Source of the DNA: Octadecabacter arcticus 238
GTDB lineage: Bacteria; Pseudomonadota; Alphaproteobacteria; Rhodobacterales; Rhodobacteraceae
Assembly: GCF_000155735.2 (NCBI RefSeq)
Contig: NC_020908.1
Location: 3,291,001-3,355,000 of the forward strand
Direction: 5' to 3'
Length of the DNA stretch: 64,000 nt
The notes under the pieces are model-generated. The model did not search any database and was not told the origin of the DNA. It saw only the letters and a list, made by a program, of their open reading frames with translations. A program made the translations under genes and the position numbers. Positions 8,928 to 16,613 of this stretch are shown piece by piece (position 1 is the stretch's first letter; every line of letters begins with the position of its first letter).

Positions 8928-9984
8928 TCAGCACCCCAGATCGCCAAACCGCAGTTGCTCTGATCAATGAGGCCGTAACCGCAGGAGCGCGGCGCGCCAA
9001 AGCCTGTTCCGAGTTGGAAATCAGCGAACGCACTCTGCGGCGCTGGACAAAAGACGGCGAGGTTCGCCCTGATAAGCGCCCCCTCGTGCCGCGTGCGGAA
9101 CCAGCAAACGCGTTGAGTACGGCAGAACGCGCGGCTGTTCTAGATGTCTGTAATTCAAAGGAGTTCTCTAGCCTTCCCCCAAGTCAGATTGTGCCAAAGC
9201 TAGCCGATCAGGGTCGATATCTGGCCTCGGAATCGAGTTTCTACCGCATTTTGCGCGCCAATGGATTGCAGCATCACCGGGGTCGAGCCAAGTCCCCAGT
9301 CAAGCGTAAGAAGCCCACAAGCTATCAGGCCAGTGCGCCCTGTGAGGTCTGGACCTGGGACATTACCTGAATGCCGGGACCTGTCGCAGGCATGTTCTTC
9401 TATCTGTATCTGATCGTGGACATCTTCAGCCGGAAGATCGTGGGCTGTACATCCATGAGCGTGAAAGTGCGGATCTGGCTGCCATTCTGATCCGGCAAGC
9501 AGTGCTAGCGGAGGGCTGTCAGATGCGCCCCTTGGTTCTGCACGCTGACAACGGCAGTCCTATGAAGGGCGCCACGATGAAGGTGACGATGGAAAAACTA
9601 GGGATCACGGCCTCCTACAGTCGCCCTCGCGTAAGCAACGACAACCCTTTCTCAGAGGCGTTGTTCCGAACCTGCAAATACCGCCCGGACTGGCCGACCA
9701 AGGGCTTTGCCACCAAGGCGGATGCTCAAACCTGGGTCCAAACCTTCGCTGGTTGGTACAATAGTGAACACCTGCACAGCGCCATCCGCTTCGTCACGCC
9801 GAATGCGCGCCACGCAGGTCATGATCGTGCAACGCTCACAAATCGTGCCAATCTCTATGCCACTGCTCGCGCGCAAAACCCGCAACGCTGGTCAGGAAAA
9901 ACCCGAAGCTGGCAACCAGCAGGACCCGTCTGGCTGAACCCAGAAAACGAAATCAGCGCCTCTGAAATCAGAGACGCTGCATGA
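8924..9984 (+). pseudogene. IS3-family transposase OrfB, disrupted
   Basis: The DDE integrase-type catalytic subunit. The first frame reaches WTWDIT and then meets TGA at 9368-9370 where relatives have Trp (DITWLPGP). After reading on, a one-base deletion near 9450-9460 shifts the frame; the rest (HADNGSPMKG, NDNPFSEALF) continues to 9984. The three catalytic acids are still recognisable: D in WDIT, D in HADNG, E in FSEALF. Two independent lesions make it a pseudogene unless one is a sequencing error. Confidence 0.85.
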
Positions 9985-10041
9985 AATCGGCGGACAACAC
10001 CTTTGACAAACACCGCAGGCATCTGTCTGTGGATCACACTG

Positions 10042-10152
10042 ACTTAAGGGCACCTCTATTAATACCATAGATGGTCAATGATCGCCCCGTAAGTGGTTGT
10101 TTTAATTGTGGTTCTATTTGGCAGTTTTGAATTAATAGAGGTGCCCTTAAGT
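10042..10152. mobile_element. 111-bp MITE-like element with 22-bp perfect terminal inverted repeats
   Basis: The segment 10042-10063 (beginning ACTTAAGGGCACC) is repeated exactly in inverted orientation at 10131-10152. The 67 bp between have no reading frame. Such a size and structure fits a miniature inverted-repeat element mobilised by a transposase elsewhere. It lies 3 bp from the end of the response-regulator gene, so as RNA it would form a strong stem and could act as a transcript end, although no T-run follows. Family is not assigned. Confidence 0.65.
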
Positions 10153-10155
10153 GAT

Positions 10156-11103
10156 CTAGATTTTTGGCGGCACCTGCGTTTCAGAAGACCCCATCTCGCT
10201 TTCGTCGCCACCTGCCAAAAAGCTGTTAATCGCAATCACGGCAGACCGGCCGGTCCACAGCCTACACTCATCGATTTTCTGCAATGTCAGCTGGGGCGCA
10301 GTTTGCTGCCCAGTCTTGGCCGCATTCCATGTTTGGGCCAAGGCGACACTCGCCTCCGACTCAAGCACGTTGGTATTTATGCGGTCACGTCGATAAGCCA
10401 CGGCGACAAACGTGCCCTTGCCGACATAGGCAAAAATCATCGAATCCTCACTGAACACATTCGACAGACTGGCCGCCGTCATTTCGATGCTCTGGCGAAA
10501 CTGTGCCGGGGTCGAATCCAGAAACAGCGTGTCGGCGCTCTCGATCTTGATGCTGAACAAGGTCATCGCAAATAAAGCATCCGTCATGCGCAGCAGTTCA
10601 TTCACCAGCTGCAAAAGACCCCGCCCACTGCGGCTGCTCTTGATATCAAATGGTTCTGCGAATGAAATGGCCGTCGTACTGCTGAATTCCAACATCTTGT
10701 GCTGGGCCAGCTTCTCACGGAACAAACTTTCACTCAGCATCGCGGCCATATTGATGCGCGATCCCAGCTCCAGCCCTTCAAAAGGCTTGCTGACAAAATC
10801 GGTCGCCCCGGCCCCGAATGCTTGGGCCATAATGTCATGGGCCTTGCTCGAGGTAATCATGATGATTGGCGCGACGCGGTAGCTTTTCAGACCCCGAATT
10901 TGCGCACACAGCTCAATCCCGCTGGTACCAGGGAGCATGATGTCCAGCAGGAACGCATCGAATGGAACAGACGTCGCATGGATTAGATCAATCGCGGACT
11001 CGGCGCAGGATGCATAGGTCACCTTGCTGAAACCGCATTGCTCCAACGTCACCGCAAGTAAGTCCAAGATGAGAGGATCATCGTCGACCGCAAGAATTCG
11101 CAT
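10156..11103 (-). CDS. Response regulator: receiver domain plus degenerate GGDEF-like output
   Basis: A 315-residue protein. Residues 1-120 are a CheY-like receiver: acidic pair in RILAVDDDPL, phospho-acceptor Asp in AFLLDIMLPG, Thr in IMITSSKA, Lys in FVSKPFEG. The C-terminal 170 residues have the rhythm of a diguanylate cyclase (LLRMTDALFAMTLFSIKI, then FAYVGKGTFVAVAY), but GGDEF is replaced by GKGTF and metal-binding Asp residues are missing, so it should not make c-di-GMP. ATG 11103 was chosen because the receiver starts there; the frame is open upstream. No partner kinase is adjacent. It lies within the segment bracketed by the two phnA 3' ends. Confidence 0.75.
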   Translation of the reverse strand: MRILAVDDDPLILDLLAVTLEQCGFSKVTYASCAESAIDLIHATSVPFDAFLLDIMLPGTSGIELCAQIRGLKSYRVAPIIMITSSKAHDIMAQAFGAGATDFVSKPFEGLELGSRINMAAMLSESLFREKLAQHKMLEFSSTTAISFAEPFDIKSSRSGRGLLQLVNELLRMTDALFAMTLFSIKIESADTLFLDSTPAQFRQSIEMTAASLSNVFSEDSMIFAYVGKGTFVAVAYRRDRINTNVLESEASVALAQTWNAAKTGQQTAPQLTLQKIDECRLWTGRSAVIAINSFLAGGDESEMGSSETQVPPKI

Positions 11104-11269
11104 AGCCAGATACCTCAATCTGCCCCAGACGGGGCTTGAACGCACCTTAGGTGTGCGATTGGATTACGGATAGCCCGCAAGCGCGGCAAATTTGTGGCTT
11201 TTTCGGGGTTTAGGCAAGCTTACACGTGTAAAGGCAGGAATTAAGTTAAACCGTAGAGGAGCGCAGCCG

Positions 11270-11308
11270 CTTCACTTCCGCTTCACTTCCGCTTCACTTC
11301 CGCTTCAC
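11270..11308. repeat. 11-bp tandem repeat, about 3.5 copies, at the phnA stop codon
   Basis: The unit CTTCACTTCCG occurs at 11270-11280, 11281-11291 and 11292-11302, followed by CTTCAC. On the minus strand it repeats the codons for VKRK and the stop, so copies beyond the first lie downstream of the gene and do not change the protein. The detached fragment at 8211 carries only one copy. Confidence 0.9.
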
Positions 11309-11836
11309 AAACTCCGTCAAGATCACAATCCGTTGTCCTTCGACCTTGCCCTCAATATGCGCCGCATTATTTGGCACGAGCGAGATGTTGCGCACAGCCG
11401 TGCCGCGTTTGGCCGTGAACCCTGCGCCCTTCACCACCAAATCTTTCACAAGAACAACTGTATCACCGTGTTCCAGCCGCATACCGTTGGAATCAAAGTG
11501 TTCGACCACCAGCGCACTCGCCTCGGCCCGCGCCTGAACTTCTGGCTCCATCATCATGCTCTCGCGCGCATCGGTCGCCCACATCTCGTCGATCTCGCCA
11601 AGCTTGCGCCAAACGGCGATCTGGACGGACGGTTCTGCGGACCACATCGCCCCTTCCAGACTGCGCCAATGGGCGGCAGGCACATCACCCTCACCGCGAC
11701 AGGCCGGACACAACAACACCTGATCCTCGGTCGGGACGTCAACACTCGTCAGTCCGTCCGCCGCACCGCAAAATTCACATGCGCTACCAGCGCGGTCCAT
11801 CAGTTCATCCCAGCGCATCGTAATATCCTTCGGCAT
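11294..11836 (-). CDS. phnA: PhnA-like (YjdM) zinc-ribbon protein
   Basis: A 180-residue protein with an N-terminal zinc ribbon (CEFCGA at about residue 20 and CPACRG at about 43) and a C-terminal PhnA domain (DGTTV-like segment LEHGDTVVLVKDLVVKG, ending TEFVKRK). PhnA was named from a phosphonate operon but is not needed for phosphonate use; its role is unknown. ATG 11836 gives the MPKDI start; ATG 11818 would still keep the zinc ribbon. The 3' end is duplicated at 8211 and carries an 11-bp tandem repeat. Monocistronic, divergent from cspA. Confidence 0.82.
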   Translation of the reverse strand: MPKDITMRWDELMDRAGSACEFCGAADGLTSVDVPTEDQVLLCPACRGEGDVPAAHWRSLEGAMWSAEPSVQIAVWRKLGEIDEMWATDARESMMMEPEVQARAEASALVVEHFDSNGMRLEHGDTVVLVKDLVVKGAGFTAKRGTAVRNISLVPNNAAHIEGKVEGQRIVILTEFVKRK

Positions 11837-11857
11837 TTTTCGGTGGTAATTTCGCAA

Positions 11858-12094
11858 CCGTCAGATACCTATGCTGGACTGACTGCAACCCCTTACAGCC
11901 TTGGCGAGAATTTGCCGACAACGGTAATATACAGCCTTAGCCCTTGCCAAACGGCTTGCACTACCCCATATGCTTCTTTGCAAACGTTATTCTATCTCGA
12001 CCTACTGTCTTCCTTCATCGGCGACATTCGATCTAGCACTAACTTCGCCAAGCTGCCGCATTTCGCGGGCAGAGCTACAAAAGGAAGACATGAC
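11858..12094 (+). promoter_or_regulatory. cspA upstream region and probable 5' leader
   Basis: About 240 bp without a credible gene between phnA and cspA. Cold-shock genes typically have long structured leaders that control translation at low temperature; by position this region would contain one. A purine-rich ribosome binding site (AAGGAAG, 12081-12087) precedes the start. I could not assign a promoter with confidence. Confidence 0.4.
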
Positions 12095-12301
12095 ATGGCC
12101 AACGGTACAGTCAAATGGTTCAACACAACAAAAGGCTTCGGCTTTATCGCTCCTGAAACTGGCGGCAAGGACGTTTTCGTTCACATCTCCGCAGTTGAGC
12201 GTTCCGGCCTCACAGGCTTGGCAGACGATCAAAAGGTAACTTTTGACGTTGAAGCCGGCCGCGACGGTCGTGAGTCCGCGGTTAACCTCGCACTTGCATA
12301 A
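12095..12301 (+). CDS. cspA: Cold-shock protein (CSD family)
   Basis: A 68-residue OB-fold RNA chaperone. RNP1 is visible as KGFGFIAP and RNP2 as VFVHIS, both intact, so it should bind single-stranded nucleic acid. ATG 12095 follows AAGGAAG at 12081-12087; longer readings upstream lack any family similarity. A strong intrinsic terminator follows 26 bp after the stop. Single-gene transcript. Confidence 0.95.
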   Translation: MANGTVKWFNTTKGFGFIAPETGGKDVFVHISAVERSGLTGLADDQKVTFDVEAGRDGRESAVNLALA

Positions 12302-12326
12302 ATTTCAAGTCTTCGGACTTAACGAA

Positions 12327-12356
12327 GGGCGGTTCCTACGGGAGCCGCCCTTTTTT
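12327..12356 (+). terminator. Rho-independent terminator of cspA
   Basis: Stem GGGCGGTTCC (12327-12336), loop TACG, stem GGAGCCGCCC (12341-12350) with one G-T pair, then six T (12351-12356). Confidence 0.93.
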
Positions 12357-12380
12357 GTGTTTGCCTCTCGGCCCTAAGGT

Positions 12381-12590
12381 TTAATCAGCCAACACGAACG
12401 TGACCTTCAGAACGACGCGGTACTCGTCGATCTTGCCATTGTTCACAGTGACTTTCTGGTCGGCAAGTCAAGCGCCTGTAATTCCCTTAAGCGATTTGGA
12501 CTCCCGTTCGATCCCATTTTCGACCGCGTCATCAAACGACTTGGACGACGAACAGATGATCTCGGTGACTTTCGCGACTGAACTAGACAT
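12381..12590 (-). pseudogene. Dodecin-family flavin-binding protein with an in-frame TGA at the flavin-stacking Trp position
   Basis: Reading from ATG 12590, the frame gives MSSSVAKVTEIICSSSKS, then KGITGA, a TGA codon at 12468-12470, and continues in the same frame through VNNGKIDEYRVVLKVTF to TAA at 12381. Length (69 codons) and both halves match dodecin, a dodecameric flavin store. The TGA stands where dodecins have the Trp of GAWVADQ that stacks on the flavin ring, so a single TGG to TGA change explains it. As written only 40 residues would be made. A sequencing error is the alternative. Confidence 0.8.
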
Positions 12591-12656
12591 ACTCCCAGTT
12601 GGTTAGGAGCACAGGCTAGCCGTGTGGATTGCGAAGGCCCTCACAGCCCCTAAAGT

Positions 12657-13304
12657 TCACTGCGCAATCAGGCTTAGCACCGCAGGCCCGATGCCATCCA
12701 CGATTTTTCCCACGCCGACAGCGCTGGGGTGAATGCCATCGCTTTGCATATACAATACGCGCACGCCCATCAGATCTGTGCCATCCTGCAACGATGCAAA
12801 GAAATTTGCATATAGATCAAGCCCGTAGGTCTGCGCCAATTCCGGATACATCGCATCAAATGCAGCCTTATACGCAGGGCCATAATTGCTCGGCGCATCC
12901 AACCCTACCAACAACACATCGACACCCGCATCCTGCGCTGTGCGCAAAATACCGTCCAAATTCGCGCGGCTCACGGCGGGATCAATACCGCGCAGCAGAT
13001 CATTGCCACCCAAATTGACAATCATCGCATCGACATCCGGCGTCAGCGTCCACGCCACACGGCTAAGGCCGCCCGCCGTGGTATCGCCAGATACACCTGC
13101 GTTGATCACGTCGACATCCGCCCCGCTTGCGCGCAACCATGCCTGCAACTGCGGCACGAACCCGTCCTCCATCGGCAATCCATAGCCTTGGGTCAAAGAA
13201 TCCCCCAATGCCGCAAGGGTCACGCTTTGCGCCTGCGCCGCTCCAACCAACCCGCCGATGCCCAAAATCAAAGCCAATCCAAGGTTGCGGCCAGCGCGTA
13301 ACAC
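12657..13304 (-). CDS. Secreted GDSL/SGNH arylesterase (TesA-like)
   Basis: A 215-residue SGNH hydrolase with an N-terminal signal peptide (hydrophobic LGLALILGIGGLVGAAQA). The four family blocks are visible: GDSLTQGYG with the nucleophile Ser, the Gly of NAGVSGDTT, GGND, and DGIHPS with catalytic Asp and His. It should hydrolyse esters or thioesters in the periplasm. No ATG fits; GTG 13304 gives the right signal peptide, while the longer frame to 13559 runs through the divergent ABC gene. It is divergent from the ybbA-like gene, the same pairing as tesA-ybbAP in many proteobacteria. Confidence 0.88.
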   Translation of the reverse strand: MLRAGRNLGLALILGIGGLVGAAQAQSVTLAALGDSLTQGYGLPMEDGFVPQLQAWLRASGADVDVINAGVSGDTTAGGLSRVAWTLTPDVDAMIVNLGGNDLLRGIDPAVSRANLDGILRTAQDAGVDVLLVGLDAPSNYGPAYKAAFDAMYPELAQTYGLDLYANFFASLQDGTDLMGVRVLYMQSDGIHPSAVGVGKIVDGIGPAVLSLIAQ

Positions 13305-13344
13305 CCCATATAAAACTGATCCGACCAAGCCAAAGGCGACCCCG

Positions 13345-14031
13345 ATGACTGATGCTCTCTCGCTCACCAATGTCTCCATGTCGCTGTCTGGCAACGCCGG
13401 CACGGTCGACATCCTGCACGACATTTCGTTGACCGTCGCCAAGGGCGAAACGCTTGGGCTCGTCGGGCCGAGTGGATCTGGCAAATCATCTCTCCTGATG
13501 TTGATGGGCGGGCTGGAAACCGCGTCGTCTGGGTCTATCATAGCGCTCGGAACGGACATTACACACTTGGGTGAAGACGACCTTGCGCGGTTTCGTCAGG
13601 GTAATATAGGTGTTGTGTTCCAATCCTTCCACCTCATTCCCACGATGACCGCGCTGGAAAACGTCGCGACACCGCTGGAACTTGCTGGCGTGCGCGATGC
13701 CTACGAACGCGCGAGCGCCGAACTCGCCGCCGTCGGGCTGGACAATCGCGCCGCGCATTACCCTGCGCAGTTGTCAGGCGGTGAACAACAGCGTGTTGCC
13801 CTTGCCCGCGCGTCCGTCACTCGCCCGAAACTGCTTTTGGCAGATGAACCGACTGGAAACCTTGATGAAACCAACGGAGCCGCCATCATCGATATGTTGT
13901 TTGGTCTGCGTGAACAGCACGGCGCGACATTAATCATGGTCACCCATTCCAATGAACTCGCCGCGCGCTGTGACCGCGTAATCCGCCTGCGCGACGGGCG
14001 CATTGATACGTTGCAGGCTGCCGCCGAATGA
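13345..14031 (+). CDS. ybbA: ABC transporter ATP-binding protein (YbbA/LolD type)
   Basis: A 228-residue ATPase with Walker A GPSGSGKSS (about residue 42), Q-loop VFQSFHLIP, signature LSGGEQQR, Walker B LLLADEPTGN and H-loop VTHS. This MacB/LolD subfamily couples ATP hydrolysis to mechanical work on a FtsX-type permease rather than to solute import. It overlaps the permease gene by 4 bp (ATGA at 14028) and lies opposite the arylesterase, as ybbA lies opposite tesA. ATG 13345 has AAAGGCGA upstream. Confidence 0.9.
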   Translation: MTDALSLTNVSMSLSGNAGTVDILHDISLTVAKGETLGLVGPSGSGKSSLLMLMGGLETASSGSIIALGTDITHLGEDDLARFRQGNIGVVFQSFHLIPTMTALENVATPLELAGVRDAYERASAELAAVGLDNRAAHYPAQLSGGEQQRVALARASVTRPKLLLADEPTGNLDETNGAAIIDMLFGLREQHGATLIMVTHSNELAARCDRVIRLRDGRIDTLQAAAE

Positions 14032-16559
14032 ACGCGCCGTCGTTGTTCATCGCTTGGACATTCGCCAAACGTGAACTGCGCGGCGGGCTGCATGGCTTTC
14101 GCATCTTCCTAGCGTGCCTCGCCCTCGGCGTCGCGGCCATCGCTGCCGTGGGCACCGTGCGCGCGTCTATTCAAGCGGGCCTCGCCGCCAATGGTGCGGC
14201 ACTTCTCGGTGGGGACGCTGCCGTGCGGTTTACTTACCGTTTTGCCGAACCCGATGAACGCGCGTGGATGGCCAGTATTGCGGAAAAAGTCTCTGAAACC
14301 ACCGATTTCCGCTCCATGGTCGTCGTTGAGCGCGACACTGTCGAACGCGGCCTGACCCAAGTGCAGGCTGTGGATGACCTCTACCCGCTGATCGGCGAAA
14401 CCGTCCTCGACCCGCCGATGCCGCTGGCTGACGCCTTCGCAGGCGACGCCACGTTCCCGGGCGGCGTGATGGAACGCGCCCTTGCCGACCGCCTTGCGCT
14501 TAGCGCTGGCGACACGTTCAGCTTGGGCGAACAGATCTTCATCCTCTCCGCGATCCTTGTGTCTTATCCGGATAACTCTGGGGGCGGCTTCGGTCTTGGC
14601 CCACGCAGCCTCGTGCTGCTCGACGACCTTGCAAATTCCGGTCTTTTGGCGACCGGAACTCTGATGGAAACCAATTATCGTCTCGATCTGCCCGACGGCG
14701 CTGACCTCAACGCCTTTGAGACCCAAGCCGAAACTCTTTTTGAAAACGGGGGCCTGCGTTGGCGCGACGCCCGCGAAGGGGCCCCCGGTATCGCGCGTTT
14801 TGTTGATCGCATTGCCGCCTTTTTGATCCTGATCGGACTGTCGGGCCTTGCCGTTGGTGGCGTCGGTGTGTCCGCCGCCGTGCGCTCCTACCTCAGCGGC
14901 AAATCCAACGTCATCGCGATCCTCAAAACCCTCGGCGCAACACGGCGCACAATCTTCTTGACGTATTTCCTACAAATCGGCGTCCTGACCATCGTCGGTG
15001 TCGCAATCGGGGTGGCCTTGGGGGCCACGATCCCGCTCGCATTCGCCCCTCTCATCGAATCCCGTCTGCCGATCCCCGCCAATTTCACCCTACACGCCGC
15101 CCCCTTGTTTGAGGCCGCAATCTACGGTGTTCTCGCCGCGCTGATCTTTACCCTCTGGCCGCTGGCGCGCACCGAAGACATCAAGCCCGCAACCCTGTTT
15201 CGCGACGCATTCGGCGCAGGAAAAACCCTGCCCTCGGCCAAATATCTCGTTATAACGCTGTTGTTGCTCGCCACCCTCATCGGCACGGCGATTGTCTTCT
15301 CCGGCACAGTGTTCCTAACGCTCTGGACGGCGGGCGGCATCCTGTGCGCCCTCGCCCTGTTGGTCATCGCCGCCGCCATCGCGCGGTTCACAGCCCAAAA
15401 ATTCCGCCGCCTATCACGTGGGTTTCCCGCGCTGCGCTTTGCCCTCGCCTCTATTGGCGCGCGGGGCGGTGAAACCACATCCGTGGTCCTGTCCCTCGGC
15501 CTCGGCCTCGCGGTCCTTGCCGCTGTCGGGCAAATCGACGGTAACTTGCGCGGCTCCATCTCCGATGAACTGCCAGACGTCGCCCCGTCCTACTTTTTTG
15601 TCGACATCCAGCCCGATCAAATCGACGGTTTCCGCACCCGCCTCGACAGCGATCCGCAAGTCACCCGCTATGAGGCCGCGCCGATGTTGCGCGGCATCAT
15701 CACTCAGATCAACGGCATCCCTGCGCGCGACTTTGCCGACCACTGGGTCCTGAACGGCGATCGCGGCCTGACCTATTCCGCCCTGCCATCAGACGGGACA
15801 ATCATCACCGAAGGCGATTGGTGGCCCGCAGATTACGCAGGCCCGCCACTGATGAGTTTCGCCGCAGAAGAAGCCGCAGAAATCGGCCTTAAGATCGGCG
15901 ACACCATCACCACCAACATCCTCGGGCGCGACATACAAGCGACCGTCGCCAACTTCCGCGAGGTGTCATTTGAGGACGCAGGCATCGGCTTTATCATGTC
16001 GATGAACCCCACCGCGCTGCAGGGCGCGCCACATTCGTGGATCAGCACGGTTTACAGCGACCCAAGCGCCGAAGCCGCCATTCTGCGCGACCTTGCCACC
16101 GCCTACCCCAACGTCACCGCGATCCGCGTGCGCGACGCGATTGACCAAGTTGTGCAACTGCTCGGCGGGATTTCTGCGGCCACCCGCTACGGCGCACTCG
16201 CGACCCTGCTCACCGGATTTCTTGTGCTGATCGGCGCTGCCGCAGCAGGAATGCCCGCCCGCACATTTGAGGCCGCAGTCCTGAAAACCCTAGGTGCGTC
16301 GCGCGCCACCATCCTACGCAGCTTTGCTTTGCGCTCCGCGCTTCTCGGCCTCGCCGCAGGACTTGTCGCACTCGCGGCGGGGATGTTGGGCGGTTGGGCG
16401 GTTTCTACGTTCATTATGGAAACCGGCTACACCCCGATCTGGACATCGGCGGGCGCGATTATCTTGGGCGGCATGGCGGCCACGATGCTTGCGGGACTTG
16501 CGTTTGCATGGCGATCCCTTGCTGCAAAACCCGCGCACATCCTCAGATCACGCGAATGA
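14028..16559 (+). CDS. ybbP: FtsX-family ABC permease (YbbP-like)
   Basis: An 843-residue inner-membrane protein: one N-terminal membrane helix, a large periplasmic domain, three helices with a FtsX domain (about residues 260-390), further helices, a second periplasmic domain and a C-terminal FtsX triplet (about 710-840). This duplicated FtsX layout is that of YbbP, partner of YbbA. The substrate is unknown; proximity to a secreted esterase suggests a cell-envelope lipid. Its stop overlaps the start of the split GGCT-like gene (ATGA at 16556), so the three genes formed one operon. Confidence 0.88.
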   Translation: MNAPSLFIAWTFAKRELRGGLHGFRIFLACLALGVAAIAAVGTVRASIQAGLAANGAALLGGDAAVRFTYRFAEPDERAWMASIAEKVSETTDFRSMVVVERDTVERGLTQVQAVDDLYPLIGETVLDPPMPLADAFAGDATFPGGVMERALADRLALSAGDTFSLGEQIFILSAILVSYPDNSGGGFGLGPRSLVLLDDLANSGLLATGTLMETNYRLDLPDGADLNAFETQAETLFENGGLRWRDAREGAPGIARFVDRIAAFLILIGLSGLAVGGVGVSAAVRSYLSGKSNVIAILKTLGATRRTIFLTYFLQIGVLTIVGVAIGVALGATIPLAFAPLIESRLPIPANFTLHAAPLFEAAIYGVLAALIFTLWPLARTEDIKPATLFRDAFGAGKTLPSAKYLVITLLLLATLIGTAIVFSGTVFLTLWTAGGILCALALLVIAAAIARFTAQKFRRLSRGFPALRFALASIGARGGETTSVVLSLGLGLAVLAAVGQIDGNLRGSISDELPDVAPSYFFVDIQPDQIDGFRTRLDSDPQVTRYEAAPMLRGIITQINGIPARDFADHWVLNGDRGLTYSALPSDGTIITEGDWWPADYAGPPLMSFAAEEAAEIGLKIGDTITTNILGRDIQATVANFREVSFEDAGIGFIMSMNPTALQGAPHSWISTVYSDPSAEAAILRDLATAYPNVTAIRVRDAIDQVVQLLGGISAATRYGALATLLTGFLVLIGAAAAGMPARTFEAAVLKTLGASRATILRSFALRSALLGLAAGLVALAAGMLGGWAVSTFIMETGYTPIWTSAGAIILGGMAATMLAGLAFAWRSLAAKPAHILRSRE

Positions 16560-16613
16560 CAGATTCATTCGATTTGGGAGCGCGCTTTTTTGGCTACGGC
16601 AGCCTCGTCAATC

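Larger units (their letters stand above)
8376..9999 (+). mobile_element. Decayed IS3-family insertion sequence
   Basis: Terminal inverted repeats TGTTGTCCGC at 8376-8385 and its complement GCGGACAACA at 9990-9999 bracket orfA and a broken orfB in the usual overlapping arrangement. The 1.6-kb length is a little long for the family because orfA carries two helix-turn-helix parts. No target duplication is visible (flanks AGGGA and CCTTT), suggesting later rearrangement. orfB has a nonsense codon and a frameshift, so this copy should not transpose by itself. Confidence 0.75.

Noticed and set aside
10042..10152. Inverted repeat as a rho-independent terminator of the response-regulator gene
   Set aside because: Stem arms are 67 bp apart and no T-run follows; a mobile-element origin fits better.
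12657..13559. A 300-residue start for the arylesterase
   Set aside because: The extra N-terminal 85 residues lie opposite the ABC ATPase gene, and the signal peptide starts at the GTG at 13304.
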